A DNA stretch of 64,000 bases from CAMAVH01 sp036500145 (GTDB taxonomy: Bacteria; Pseudomonadota; Alphaproteobacteria; SMXQ01): NCBI GenBank assembly GCA_036500145.1, contig DASYCO010000065.1, positions 25,908 through 89,907 on the forward strand, written 5' to 3'. A program made the position numbers and the translations under genes. The notes under the pieces are model-generated. The model worked only from the letters and a program-made list of their open reading frames with translations, was not told the origin of the DNA and did not search any database. Below are positions 18,942 to 31,149 of the stretch, in pieces (the first letter of the stretch is position 1; each line of letters starts with the position of its first letter).

Positions 18942-19442
18942 ATGGCGACCAAGCTGGCCACCGAAAGCGACTACCAGGGCTACGCGATCGAGGAACTGAG
19001 CGTCGGCATGTCGGCGACCTACGTCCGCACGATCAGCGAGGCGGACATCGTCGCCTTCGCCGCCGTCTCCGGCGACAACAACCCGGTGCACCTCGACAAG
19101 GCCTTCGCCGAGAAGACCATGTTCAAGGGCCAGATCGCCCACGGCATGTTGACGGCGAGCTTCATCTCCACCGCCCTCGGCACCAAGCTGCCGGGCTACG
19201 GCTGCATCTACATGAGCCAGGACCTGCGCTTCAAGGCGCCGGTGCGCATCGGCGACGTCGTCAAGACCGAGGTCACGGTCAGCGAGGTCATCCTCGAGAA
19301 GAAGCGCGTCGTGCTGACGACCCAGTGCATCGTCGGCGATAAGGTCGTGCTGGAAGGCACGGCGATGATGATGGTGCCGTCGAAGGCCGACCAGGCGCCG
19401 AAGGCGATCTCGCTGCCGCAGGGCCAATCCTTCAGCGCTTGA
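18942..19442 (+). CDS. MaoC-family (R)-specific enoyl-CoA hydratase (PhaJ-like)
   Basis: 166-aa single hot-dog-fold hydratase that hydrates trans-2-enoyl-CoA, typically giving (R)-3-hydroxyacyl-CoA for PHA synthesis or beta-oxidation. The hydratase-2 motif is intact: SGDNNPVHLD (Asp and His five apart) followed by GQIAHGMLTASF. AAGGAG precedes ATG 18942. It is monocistronic, with its own promoter and PhaR-like sites upstream, which favours a link to polyhydroxyalkanoate metabolism. Other MaoC roles cannot be excluded. Confidence 0.88.
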   Translation: MATKLATESDYQGYAIEELSVGMSATYVRTISEADIVAFAAVSGDNNPVHLDKAFAEKTMFKGQIAHGMLTASFISTALGTKLPGYGCIYMSQDLRFKAPVRIGDVVKTEVTVSEVILEKKRVVLTTQCIVGDKVVLEGTAMMMVPSKADQAPKAISLPQGQSFSA

Positions 19443-19615
19443 ACCATCGGGGCTTTTCGGCGCCCGAACCTTCCGCCGCCGGGCGGAGCGAGCGGTCCGA
19501 CCGCGCATTTCCCCATACACTCAGCCTGTTCCGGGCTATAACGGCGGTTCGCGGGCGCGTTCGGCGCTCGCCTCCCGCCCATCCGCCCCACGCTCTTCCG
19601 CTGTAGTCTCCGCCG

Positions 19616-20590
19616 ATGCGCCTGTTTCGCCATTATGATGGATTGCCGCCCGACGCCACCGGCGCGGTCGTCGCCATCGGCAATTTCGACGGCGTCCATC
19701 GCGGCCACCGGGTCGTCATCGGCGCCGCCGGCGATATCGCGCGCAAGGCCGGCAAGCCGCTCGGCGTGCTCACCTTCGAGCCCCATCCGCGCCGCATCTT
19801 CCAGCCCGACGCGCCGCCCTTCTGCCTCAGCTCGCTGCGCACCAAGGCGCACCAGATGGAACGGCAAGGCGTCGACTGCCTCTATGTGCTCCACTTCGAC
19901 CGCCCCTTCGCGCATGTGTCGGCGGAGAGCTTCGTCGCCGACATCCTCGTCGGCGGCCTGCGCGTCTCGCACGTCGTCGTCGGCGAGGACTTCGTCTTCG
20001 GCCACAAGCGCGGCGGCAACGTCGAGCTGCTGCGCGAGCTGGGCCGCAAACTCGGCTTCGAGGTGAGCTGCGTCGTCATCCAGCGCGAGCCCGACGGCAC
20101 GGTGATCGCCTCGCGCCACATCCGCGAGCTGCTGGCCGCGGGCCAGCCGGCCCAGGCGGCCAAGCTGCTCGGCCGCTACTGGGAGATCGAGGGCCGCGTC
20201 GAGCATGGCGACGCGCTCGGCCGCACCCTGGGCTTCCCGACCGCCAACCTGCCGCTCGGCGACTACCAGCGCCCCAAGGCGGGCATCTACGCCGTGCGCG
20301 CCGGCATCGACGAGGGGGCGCAGACGGTCTGGCGCGACGGCGTCGCCTCGCTCGGCTGGCGCCCGACCTTCGCCGGCCAGGACCTGCGCTTCGAGGCTCA
20401 CCTGTTCGATTTTTCCGGCGATCTCTACGGCAAGCACCTGCGCGTGGCGCTGATCGAATATCTGCGCGAGGAGCGCAAATTCGACGGCGCCGACGCCCTG
20501 ATCGTCCAGATGAACAAGGACGCCGCCGAGGCGCGGGCGGTGCTGGCCGATCCGGCCCGTTTCGCCGCGCCGGAGTTTCGGCTGGGCTAA
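19616..20590 (+). CDS. ribF: Bifunctional riboflavin kinase/FAD synthetase
   Basis: Makes FMN and then FAD from riboflavin. 324 aa, the usual length. The N-terminal FAD synthetase nucleotidyltransferase domain shows VAIGNFDGVHRGHR and VVVGEDFVFGHKRGG; the C-terminal kinase domain shows GRTLGFPTANL and GVASLGWRPTF. ATG 19616 has only a weak ribosome binding site. It lies 106 bases before ileS; this ribF-ileS-lspA order is common in proteobacteria. Confidence 0.97.
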   Translation: MRLFRHYDGLPPDATGAVVAIGNFDGVHRGHRVVIGAAGDIARKAGKPLGVLTFEPHPRRIFQPDAPPFCLSSLRTKAHQMERQGVDCLYVLHFDRPFAHVSAESFVADILVGGLRVSHVVVGEDFVFGHKRGGNVELLRELGRKLGFEVSCVVIQREPDGTVIASRHIRELLAAGQPAQAAKLLGRYWEIEGRVEHGDALGRTLGFPTANLPLGDYQRPKAGIYAVRAGIDEGAQTVWRDGVASLGWRPTFAGQDLRFEAHLFDFSGDLYGKHLRVALIEYLREERKFDGADALIVQMNKDAAEARAVLADPARFAAPEFRLG

Positions 20591-20696
20591 GCCGTCTCCC
20601 CAGTTGACGCGGCCCCGCCGATAGAGAACAGTGCGGCCCCATGCGGCGCGTCCTTTCGCGCCTCCCCATTGAAATTAAAGCGAAATTCGCGTTCCG

Positions 20697-23527
<2,831 letters not shown>

Positions 23528-23531
<4 letters not shown>

Positions 23532-24037
23532 GCGCCGTGACCGAACAGGCCGCCATGCCGCATCCGCGCCGCCTGCCGGTCGGCCTCGGCGTCGCCGTGC
23601 TGCTGGTCGTCCTCGACCAGCTGAGCAAATGGTGGGTCGTCGGCCATTTCATGGAATCGCCGCGCCCGGTCGAGCTGACGTCCTTCTTCAACCTCGTGAT
23701 GGTGTGGAACCAGGGCGTCACCTTCGGCGTCGGCAACGACGTCGCCTGGGGCCGCTGGCTGTTCGCCGCCCTCGCGCTGGTCATCGTGGCGATCCTGTTC
23801 TCCTGGCTGCGCCGGGCCGTGCGCCTGTGGGTCGCCGTGGCCCTCGGCCTCGTCATCGGCGGCGCCATCGGAAACGTGATCGACCGCCTGCGCTGGGGCG
23901 CCGTGGCGGATTTCCTGGATTTTCATGCCTTTGGCCAGCATTGGCCGGCCTTCAACATGGCCGATTCGGCAATCGTCGTCGGCGTGGTATTACTGGTTCT
24001 TGACGCCCTCGTCGGGCGCAGGGAATCATTGCGCTGA
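23528..24037 (+). CDS. lspA: Lipoprotein signal peptidase II
   Basis: Inner-membrane aspartyl protease that cleaves prolipoprotein signals at the lipobox. 169 aa with four membrane helices. Catalytic aspartates are D119 (GNVIDRLRWGAVADFLDFH) and D146 (FNMADSAI). GTG 23528 overlaps the ileS stop by four bases. The next gene encodes one of its likely substrates. Confidence 0.97.
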
Positions 24038-24060
24038 CTTTTGGTTAAAGGGATTCGCCT

Positions 24061-24654
24061 ATGACTCGGCTTCATCGTTCTTCCTGGCGCCGCGCCGCTC
24101 CCGTGGCCCTGCTGGGCCTGGCGCTCGCCGGTTGTTCGAGCCTCAGCGGCATCCTCGGCGCCGACAAGACGCCGCCTGACGAATTCCGCGTCGTCGCCCG
24201 CGCGCCTCTCAGCCTGCCGCCGGACTACGGCCTGACCGCGCCGCAGCCGGGCGCCGCCCGCCCGCAGGAGACCGACATCCGCGACGCGGCGCGCCAGATC
24301 GTCGTCGACCGCGACAGCGGCCCGGTGCAGGCCGCCAGCCCCATGCTGCAGGGCCGCGACCCCGGCGAGGCCACCTTCCTCCGCCTCGCGGGCGCCACCG
24401 ACGCCGATCCCAACATCCGCCAGAAGGTCAACCGCGAGAGCTCGGTGCTTGCCGAGGCGGATTCGACCTTCGTCGACGACCTGATGTTCTGGCAGAGCAA
24501 GCAGCAGCCCGGCGTCGTCGTCGACCCGGACAAGGAAGCCCGCCGCCTGCGCGAGAACGCCGCCCTCGGCCAGCCGCCGACCACGGGCGAGACGCCGACC
24601 ATCAAGCGGCGCGGCGACGCGCTCGACCGCGGCATCCTCAGCGGCATTTTCTAA
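24061..24654 (+). CDS. DUF3035 lipoprotein
   Basis: 197-aa lipoprotein with lipobox LALAGC after a short basic and hydrophobic leader. The DUF3035 pattern FRVVARAPLSLPPDYGL follows, and the rest is hydrophilic and low in hydrophobic content, ending GILSGIF. It is anchored in the periplasm or at the outer membrane. It follows lspA by 23 bases, a conserved alphaproteobacterial order, and precedes an M16 peptidase pair often tied to outer-membrane protein quality. Molecular role unknown. Confidence 0.88.
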   Translation: MTRLHRSSWRRAAPVALLGLALAGCSSLSGILGADKTPPDEFRVVARAPLSLPPDYGLTAPQPGAARPQETDIRDAARQIVVDRDSGPVQAASPMLQGRDPGEATFLRLAGATDADPNIRQKVNRESSVLAEADSTFVDDLMFWQSKQQPGVVVDPDKEARRLRENAALGQPPTTGETPTIKRRGDALDRGILSGIF

Positions 24655-24682
24655 GATCGCCATCCGGAAGATCGCCGTCTGG
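24653..24682 (+). repeat. 15-bp tandem duplication after the DUF3035 gene
   Basis: AAGATCGCCATCCGG is followed directly by AAGATCGCCGTCTGG, two mismatches over 15 bases, beginning in the stop codon region. It looks like local slippage with no evident function. Confidence 0.6.
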
Positions 24683-24851
24683 AAGGTTGGGGGCCGTCGA
24701 GACGGCGCGTCCAGCGGCCTCGCGCTTTCGTGATCATGCGGCCGGGCGCCGCCGCCTCGGAAGCGCCATACTGTCTCCGGCATAGTGCTTGTCGGGCATC
24801 CTTGCCCGCGGTTAAGCGGACGCCATAAGGCCGCGCCGATCAGGAGGTCCG

Positions 24852-26243
24852 ATGCTCTCCCTTTCCAGGGCTTTGCGTTCTGGGGCTTTGCGCGCCCCTT
24901 CGTCGTTCCTGCTGCGCGTCGGCCTGGCGGCGGGGCTGGCCCTCTCGTCCGCCGCCGCGTCCGCCGCGGTGTTCAACCCGCAGACATTCACCCTGCCCAA
25001 CGGCCTCGAGGTCGTGGTCATCGAGAACCACCGCCTGCCCGTCGTCACGCAGATGGTCTGGTACAAGGTCGGCGCGGCCGACGATCCCTCCGGCAAGTCG
25101 GGCATCGCGCATTTCCTTGAGCACCTAATGTTCCGCGGCACCGGCACCATCGCGCCGGGCGAGTTCTCGCGCATCGTCTCGCGCAACGGCGGGCGCGACA
25201 ACGCCTTCACCAGCTGGGACTACACCGCCTACCACCAGACCGTCGCCGCCGACCGGCTCGAGCTGGTGATGAAGCTCGAGTCCGACCGCATGGCGAACCT
25301 GTCGATCACCGAGCAGGAGGTGACGCCGGAGCGCCAGGTCATCATCGAGGAGCGCCGCTCGCGCACCGACAACAATCCGTCGGCGCTGCTGAACGAGCAG
25401 ATGAACGCCTCGCTCTTCCTCAACCATCCCTACCGCATCCCGGTCATCGGCTGGCAGCATGAGATGGCCGGCCTGACGCAGCAGGACGCGCTCGCCTTCT
25501 ATAGCCGTCACTACGCGCCGAACAACGCGATCCTGATCGTTTCCGGCGACGTCACCCTGCCGCAGGTGCGCAGCCTGGCGGCGAAGTACTATGCACCGAT
25601 CCCGCGCCGCGAAGTCGCGCCCCGCGTCCGCCTGCAGGAGCCGCCGCACGTCGCGGCGCGCCGCGTCACCATGGAAAGCGACCGCGTGCGCGAGCCGCGC
25701 CTGAGCCGCGAATATGTCGCGCCGAGCTACCATGCGGGCGACACGCAATATGCCTACGCGCTGCAGGTGCTCGACACCATCCTGAGCGGCGGCGCCACCA
25801 GCCGGCTGCAGCGCAAGCTGGTCGAGGACGACAAGCTCGCCGTCTCGGCCTGGGCCTCCTACGAGCCGGGCGCGCTCGATTCCGGCACCTTCTCGATCGG
25901 CGGCCAGCCGCGTCCCGACGTGCCCGTCTCCAAGCTGGAGGAAGCCATCGACGGAGAGATCGCCCGCCTGCTGAAGGACGGCGTGACCGACGACGAGGTG
26001 GCGCGCGCGAAGAACCAGCTCGTCTCCAGCGCCGACTACGCGCGCGATTCGCTGCGCCGCGGCGGCATGGCCATCGGCGCGGCCCTCGCCACCGGCCAGA
26101 CCGTCGACGACGTCGAGGCCTGGCCCGAGCGGATTCGGGCGGTGACGCCCGAGCAGGTCAACGCCGCCGCCCGCGAAGTCTTCAACATCGTCAATTCGGT
26201 CACCGGCATCCTGCTGCCGGCGGCCCGTCCGTCGCGGAGCTGA
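24852..26243 (+). CDS. M16 zinc peptidase, catalytic subunit, exported
   Basis: 463-aa periplasmic insulinase-type peptidase. The signal peptide ends near SAAASAA. The inverted zinc motif is intact in GIAHFLEHLMFRG (H-x-x-E-H), with the distal Glu expected in the VIIEERRSRTDNN area. An AGGAGG site lies just before ATG 24852. It pairs with the following M16 protein, which lacks the zinc motif; such pairs form clamshell heterodimers. Its natural substrates are unknown, perhaps periplasmic peptides. Confidence 0.95.
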   Translation: MLSLSRALRSGALRAPSSFLLRVGLAAGLALSSAAASAAVFNPQTFTLPNGLEVVVIENHRLPVVTQMVWYKVGAADDPSGKSGIAHFLEHLMFRGTGTIAPGEFSRIVSRNGGRDNAFTSWDYTAYHQTVAADRLELVMKLESDRMANLSITEQEVTPERQVIIEERRSRTDNNPSALLNEQMNASLFLNHPYRIPVIGWQHEMAGLTQQDALAFYSRHYAPNNAILIVSGDVTLPQVRSLAAKYYAPIPRREVAPRVRLQEPPHVAARRVTMESDRVREPRLSREYVAPSYHAGDTQYAYALQVLDTILSGGATSRLQRKLVEDDKLAVSAWASYEPGALDSGTFSIGGQPRPDVPVSKLEEAIDGEIARLLKDGVTDDEVARAKNQLVSSADYARDSLRRGGMAIGAALATGQTVDDVEAWPERIRAVTPEQVNAAAREVFNIVNSVTGILLPAARPSRS

Positions 26244-26246
26244 CCG

Positions 26247-27623
26247 ATGTGCGCCGTCTCCTTCGCCCTTCGCCGTTCCGTCGCCGTCGCCGCCGTGGCG
26301 CTCGCCGCCCTGTCCGCGCTGTCCTTCGCCGCGCCGTCCGCCGAGGCCGTCGCCATCGAGCGCGTCGTCAGCCCGCAGGGCATCGAGGCCTGGCTGGTGC
26401 GCGATCCCAGCGTGCCGGTGATCTCATTGCAATACGCCTTCCGCGGCGGCTCGGCGCTCGACCCGGCCGGCAAGGAGGGCCTGAGCAACCTCGTCGCCAG
26501 CCTGCTCGACGAAGGCGCCGGCGACCTCGATTCGCAGGCCTTCCAGCGCCGGCTGGAGGATTCCTCCGTCTCGCTCAGCTTCGATTCGGCCGTCGACAGC
26601 GTCGGCGGCAGCATGCGCACGCTGAAGCGCAACGAGGCGACCGCCTTCGACATGCTGCGCCTGGCGCTGACCGAGCCGCGCTTCGACGACGCGCAGGTCG
26701 AGAAGGTGAAGTCGCAGATGCGCGCCTGGCTGTCGGGCGCCGCCGAGAACCCGCGCCGCATCGCGGGGCGCATCCTGTCGCTCACCGCCTTCGGCGACGA
26801 CCCCTACGGCCGCTCGTCAGAAGGCACGCGCCAGAGCGTCGAGGACCTGACCCGCGCCGACTTCCAGGCCTATGTGAAGGAGCGCTTCGCGCGCGACCGC
26901 CTCATCATCGGCGTCGTCGGCGACATCACGCCGGAAGAATTGGCGCCGCGCCTCGACGCCACCTTCGGCGGCCTGCGCGCCGCCGCGGGCCCCGTCGCGC
27001 TGCCGCCCGTCGCGCCGGCCCTGGCGGGACAGGTCTTCGTCGTCGAGAAGAACATCCCGCAGAGCGTGGTGAGCTTCGGCGAGCCCGGCCTGTCGCGCAA
27101 GGATCCCGACTATTACGTCGCCTACGTGCTCAACCAGGCCTTCGGCGGCGGCGGCCTGACCTCGCGCCTGAGCGAGGAGGTGCGCGAGAAGCGCGGCCTC
27201 GCCTATTCGGTCTACACCGCGCTGGCGCCCTACGACCGCGCCGCCCTGCTGACGGGCGGCGTCGCCACCCAGAACGAGCGCGTCGGCGAAAGCATCGACA
27301 TCATCCGCAAGGAGTGGGCGCGTCTGCGCGACGACGGCCTGACGGAGGCCGAGCTGGCCGACGCCAAGACCTACCTGACCGGCTCCTTCCTCACCAACAT
27401 CGACTCGACGCGCGCCATGGCGAGCCTGATCGTCGGCGTCCAGCTCGAGGACCTCGGCATCGACTACATGGACAGGCGCAACGGCTTCATCGAGGCCGTG
27501 ACCATGGACGACATCCGCCGCGTCGCCCGCCGCTGGTTCGACCCGGACAAGCTGACCTTCGTGGTGGTCGGCAAGCCACAGGGCGTGACGGCCACCGCCA
27601 CGGCCCCGGCCGTCGAGGACTGA
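26247..27623 (+). CDS. M16-like protein, non-catalytic partner, exported
   Basis: 458 aa with a signal peptide (VAVAAVALAALSALSFAAPSAEA). It has the M16 fold (RGGSALDPAGKEGLSNLV, QNERVGESIDIIRKEW), but where zinc peptidases have H-x-x-E-H it reads GLSNLVASLLDEG, so zinc cannot bind. It presumably completes the active dimer with the preceding protein, from which it is separated by three bases. This is the normal arrangement in alphaproteobacteria. Confidence 0.92.
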   Translation: MCAVSFALRRSVAVAAVALAALSALSFAAPSAEAVAIERVVSPQGIEAWLVRDPSVPVISLQYAFRGGSALDPAGKEGLSNLVASLLDEGAGDLDSQAFQRRLEDSSVSLSFDSAVDSVGGSMRTLKRNEATAFDMLRLALTEPRFDDAQVEKVKSQMRAWLSGAAENPRRIAGRILSLTAFGDDPYGRSSEGTRQSVEDLTRADFQAYVKERFARDRLIIGVVGDITPEELAPRLDATFGGLRAAAGPVALPPVAPALAGQVFVVEKNIPQSVVSFGEPGLSRKDPDYYVAYVLNQAFGGGGLTSRLSEEVREKRGLAYSVYTALAPYDRAALLTGGVATQNERVGESIDIIRKEWARLRDDGLTEAELADAKTYLTGSFLTNIDSTRAMASLIVGVQLEDLGIDYMDRRNGFIEAVTMDDIRRVARRWFDPDKLTFVVVGKPQGVTATATAPAVED

Positions 27624-27732
27624 GGGCGAAGGCCGGAAACTCCAGGAACCGCGCCAGGCCGGGCCTACCCGATAGGGGGAGGGGAACCGGAACGGGCCCC
27701 AGGCGTTGCCTCCAAGGCCGCCCACGGCACCC

Positions 27733-27757
27733 GTTCTAGAGCCGCCCGCCCTAGAAC
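27733..27757. repeat. Inverted repeat upstream of pgi
   Basis: GTTCTAG (27733-27739) and CTAGAAC (27751-27757) flank 11 bases, about 90 bases before the pgi start. It could be an operator or a weak stem-loop; there is no T-run. Confidence 0.35.
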
Positions 27758-27844
27758 CGCCATAGTGGGCCGCCATCTTTTCTGGGTTCCTGCGGGCCGT
27801 TCTCGCGGTTGGCCGTCCCGGTTCCTCCTGGTAGTGTTCTCCCC

Positions 27845-29227
27845 ATGCATTTCGAACAAGACATCGCCACCTGCCTTGCCGGCCGCATTGGCGACGGCGG
27901 AATTCCCGAAGCTGAGCTGGACGCCGCCGTCGCCTTGACCGCGCGCGCGCTCGACCGCCTGCGTGGCCAGGCCCGCGACCCGCGCGCCACCGGCAGCCTG
28001 CCGCTCCTCGCCGTGCCTTCGGCGCGCAGCGACCTCATCGCCCTCAGGGACGTCGTCGCTCGGTTCCGTGACAGCTTCGACGACGTGCTGGTGTTCGGCA
28101 CCGGCGGCTCCAGCCTCGGCGGCCAGACGCTCTGCGCGCTCGCCCATTGGCCGGTCGGCCTGCCGCGCAAGCCGGGCAGCGGCCCGCGCGTGCATTTCTT
28201 CGACAACATCGACCCGGTCACCTTCGGCAAGCTCCATGCCGGCGTCGACCTGGGGCGCACCGGCGTCATCGTCGTCTCCAAGTCGGGCTCGACGGCGGAG
28301 ACCGCCATCCAGTTCTTCACCTTGGCCGACGACTTCATCGAGCGCTTCGGCAAGGCCTCGCTCGCCAAGCACATGGTGGTCATCACCGAGCCCGCCGTGG
28401 ACGGCAAGGCGAATCCGTTGCGCCGCGCGGCCGGCCGCTTCGGCATTCCCGTCTTCGAGCACGATCCAGGCGTCGGCGGCCGCTACTCGGCCCTGACCAA
28501 CGTCGGCCTGCTGCCGGCGATGATCGCCGGCGTCGACGCGCGCAAGATCCGCGACGGCGCCCAGAGCGCCCTCGACGCGGCGCTCGCGGCCAAGACGCCG
28601 TCGGAATCGGCGCCCGCCGTCGGCGCGGCGCTCGCCTACGTCGCTTCCAGGCGCGGGCTCAACCAGTCCGTGCTGATGCCCTACGTCGACCGCCTGGCGC
28701 CCTTCGCCTTCTGGTACCGCCAGCTCTGGGCCGAAAGCCTGGGCAAGGACGGCCACGGCACCACGCCGATCAACGCGCTCGGCACCGTGGACCAGCACAG
28801 CCAGCTGCAGCTCTATCTCGGCGGCCCGAAGGACAAGCTCTTCACGCTGATCCTGGGCCCGGCCGAGGGCGCCGGCGACATGGTGATGCCCGAGCTCGCC
28901 AAGGAGCCGGAATTCTCCTACCTCGTCGGCCGCACCATGGGCGACCTGCTCGACGCCGAGCAGCGCGCCACCGCCGAGACGCTCGCCCGCAACGGCCGCC
29001 CGACGCGCGTGCTGCGGCTGCCGTCCGTCGGCGAGGAAGCCATGGGCGCCCTGATGATGCATTTCATGCTCGAGACGATCATCACGGCCGACCTGCTCGG
29101 CGTCGATCCGTTCGACCAGCCGGCGGTGGAAGAGGGCAAGGTACTTGCCCGCAAGTATCTCGCCGGCATGGGGCCGGCGGTGCCGGCCACCGGCACGCCT
29201 GTGCTGGTCGGAGCCAAGCCGGCGTGA
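27845..29227 (+). CDS. pgi: Glucose-6-phosphate isomerase
   Basis: Interconverts glucose 6-phosphate and fructose 6-phosphate. 460 aa, a shorter bacterial form. It shows the SIS-fold motifs GTGGSSLGGQT and VSKSGSTAET, then the active-site WAESLGKDGHGTTPI and VDQHSQLQLYLGG. ATG 27845 begins a well-conserved-looking frame (MHFEQDIATCL); a start at 27809 would add 12 unconserved residues. Its stop overlaps the mutL GTG. Confidence 0.96.
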   Translation: MHFEQDIATCLAGRIGDGGIPEAELDAAVALTARALDRLRGQARDPRATGSLPLLAVPSARSDLIALRDVVARFRDSFDDVLVFGTGGSSLGGQTLCALAHWPVGLPRKPGSGPRVHFFDNIDPVTFGKLHAGVDLGRTGVIVVSKSGSTAETAIQFFTLADDFIERFGKASLAKHMVVITEPAVDGKANPLRRAAGRFGIPVFEHDPGVGGRYSALTNVGLLPAMIAGVDARKIRDGAQSALDAALAAKTPSESAPAVGAALAYVASRRGLNQSVLMPYVDRLAPFAFWYRQLWAESLGKDGHGTTPINALGTVDQHSQLQLYLGGPKDKLFTLILGPAEGAGDMVMPELAKEPEFSYLVGRTMGDLLDAEQRATAETLARNGRPTRVLRLPSVGEEAMGALMMHFMLETIITADLLGVDPFDQPAVEEGKVLARKYLAGMGPAVPATGTPVLVGAKPA

Positions 29228-31038
29228 CCATCCGTCTGCTTCCGGGGGGCCTCGTCAATCGCATCGCCGCCGGCGAGGTGATCGAGAGGCCGGCCGCCTG
29301 CGTCAAGGAGCTGGTCGAGAACGCCATCGACGCGGGCGCCACCCGCATCGAGGTCGAGCTGCGCGACGGCGGCCTCAGCTTCATCGCCGTCGCCGACGAC
29401 GGCCAGGGCATGACCGCCGACGAGCTCACCCTCGCGGTCGAGCGCCACGCCACTTCCAAGCTGCCCGACGACGACCTCGTCGACATCCGCACCCTCGGCT
29501 TTCGCGGCGAGGCGCTGCCTTCCATCGGCGCCGTCAGCCGTCTCGCCATCGCCTCGCGCAAGCCCAAGGCTGACAGCGCCTGGCAGATCACGGTCGAGGC
29601 CGGCGTCAAGTCCGCGCCGCAGCCGGCGGCGCTGGCGCGCGGCACCCGCGTCGAGGTGCGCGACCTGTTCTTCGCCACCCCGGCACGCCTCAAGTTCATG
29701 AAGGCGACGCGCACCGAGCAGGGCCATGTGCTCGATTCGGTGACGCGCCTCGCCATGGCCCATCCCGACGTCTCCTTCGTCGTCGTCAGCGACGGCGAGC
29801 GGAAATTGTCGCTGGAGGCCGAGAGCGGCGACCTGTTCGAAGCCCGCCTGGCGCGGCTCGCCGCCGTCATGGGCCGCGACTTCGGCGACAACGCGCTCGC
29901 CATCGACGCCGACCGCGAAGGCCTGAAGCTGACCGGCTACGCCGCGCTGCCGACCTATTCGCGCGGCACGGCGCAGCATCAGTATCTCTTCGTAAATGGC
30001 CGCCCGGTGCGCGACCGCCTGCTGCAGGGCGCCGTGCGCGGCGCCTACATGGACTTCCTGGCGCGCGACCGCCATCCGGTCGTGGCGCTGTTCCTCGAAG
30101 CGCCGGCCGAGGCGGTCGACGTCAACGTCCATCCCGCCAAGACCGAGGTGCGTTTTCGCGACGCCGGCCTGGTGCGCGGCCTCATCGTCGGCGCGCTCAA
30201 GCACGGCCTGGCCGAGCAGGGTCACCGCGCCTCCACCACCGTGTCGGACGCGGCGCTCGGCGCCTTCCGGCCCGGAACCGGCGCGCCCTTGCATTACGGC
30301 CGGCCCGGCGGCGGCTGGTCGTCCCCGCGTCTGCCGTCGGGCGTCGCCGAGGCGATGGCCGCCTGGCAGGCGCCGCTCGCCGGCACCGAGGCCCTGCCCA
30401 TGCAGGCCGCCCCCATGGCGCGCGCCGAGGACGGCGCCTTCGCGGAAGACGCCTTGGACTATCCGCTCGGCGTGGCGCGCGGCCAGCTGCACGAGACCTA
30501 CATCGTGTCGCAGACGCGCGACGGCCTCGTCATCGTCGACCAGCATGCGGCGCATGAGCGCCTCGTCTACGAGCGCATGAAGAACGCGCTGTCGGCCAAG
30601 GGCGTCGCGCGCCAGATGCTGCTGATCCCCGAAGTGGTCGAGCTCGACGAACGCTCGGCGGCGCGCCTGTTGGCGCGCGCCGACGAACTGGCGGAGCTGG
30701 GACTGTCGATCGAGGCCTTCGGCAAGGGCGCGCTGGTCGTGCGCGAGACGCCGGCCCTGCTCGGCGAGATGAACGTGCAGGCCTTGCTGCGCGACCTGGC
30801 CGACGAGCTGGCCGAGATGGACCAGGCGCTCAGCCTGAAGGAACGCCTGGAAGACGTCTGCGGCACGCTCGCCTGCCATTCCAGCGTGCGCGCCGGCCGC
30901 CGGCTCAACGCCGCCGAGATGAACGCGCTGCTGCGCGAAATGGAAGCGACGCCCAATTCGGGTCAGTGCAACCACGGCCGCCCGACCTACGTCGAGCTGA
31001 AGCTCGCCGACGTCGAGAAGCTGTTCGGAAGGCGATAA
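29224..31038 (+). CDS. mutL: DNA mismatch repair protein MutL
   Basis: Coordinates mismatch repair. 604 aa from GTG 29224 (GTGA overlap with pgi). The GHKL ATPase N-terminus is intact (NRIAAGEVIERPA, ELVENAIDAGA, DDGQGM, LGFRGEAL). The C-terminal domain has the endonuclease motif DQHAAHERLVYER from D439 (D-Q-H-A-x2-E-x4-E), plus ACHSSVRAG and CNHGRPTY, so this MutL should nick DNA itself, as expected for bacteria without MutH. The linker is Gly/Ala/Pro-rich. Confidence 0.97.
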   Translation: MTIRLLPGGLVNRIAAGEVIERPAACVKELVENAIDAGATRIEVELRDGGLSFIAVADDGQGMTADELTLAVERHATSKLPDDDLVDIRTLGFRGEALPSIGAVSRLAIASRKPKADSAWQITVEAGVKSAPQPAALARGTRVEVRDLFFATPARLKFMKATRTEQGHVLDSVTRLAMAHPDVSFVVVSDGERKLSLEAESGDLFEARLARLAAVMGRDFGDNALAIDADREGLKLTGYAALPTYSRGTAQHQYLFVNGRPVRDRLLQGAVRGAYMDFLARDRHPVVALFLEAPAEAVDVNVHPAKTEVRFRDAGLVRGLIVGALKHGLAEQGHRASTTVSDAALGAFRPGTGAPLHYGRPGGGWSSPRLPSGVAEAMAAWQAPLAGTEALPMQAAPMARAEDGAFAEDALDYPLGVARGQLHETYIVSQTRDGLVIVDQHAAHERLVYERMKNALSAKGVARQMLLIPEVVELDERSAARLLARADELAELGLSIEAFGKGALVVRETPALLGEMNVQALLRDLADELAEMDQALSLKERLEDVCGTLACHSSVRAGRRLNAAEMNALLREMEATPNSGQCNHGRPTYVELKLADVEKLFGRR

Positions 31039-31049
31039 GCGCTTCCGTT

Positions 31050-31138
31050 CGTCATGGCCGCACTTGTTGCGGCCATCCAAGACTTTCTCTTGAAGAGTTC
31101 GCAAGGCGTGGATGCCCGGGCCAAGCCCGGGCATGACG
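31050..31138. repeat. Composite palindromic repeat, copy 1
   Basis: 89 bases made of two hairpins that are inverted relative to each other: ATGGCCGCA/TGCGGCCAT and ATGCCCGGGC/GCCCGGGCAT, bounded by CGTCATG and CATGACG. It fills the gap between the converging mutL and rsmD genes, where it can also serve as a transcription stop. The same design recurs at 35408-35496 and in part at 52631. Confidence 0.8.
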
Positions 31139-31149
31139 TTTATGGGATT

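Noticed and set aside
31050..31138. CRISPR or insertion-sequence ends
   Set aside because: Only single copies of two facing hairpins occur, without spacers, transposase or target-site duplication.
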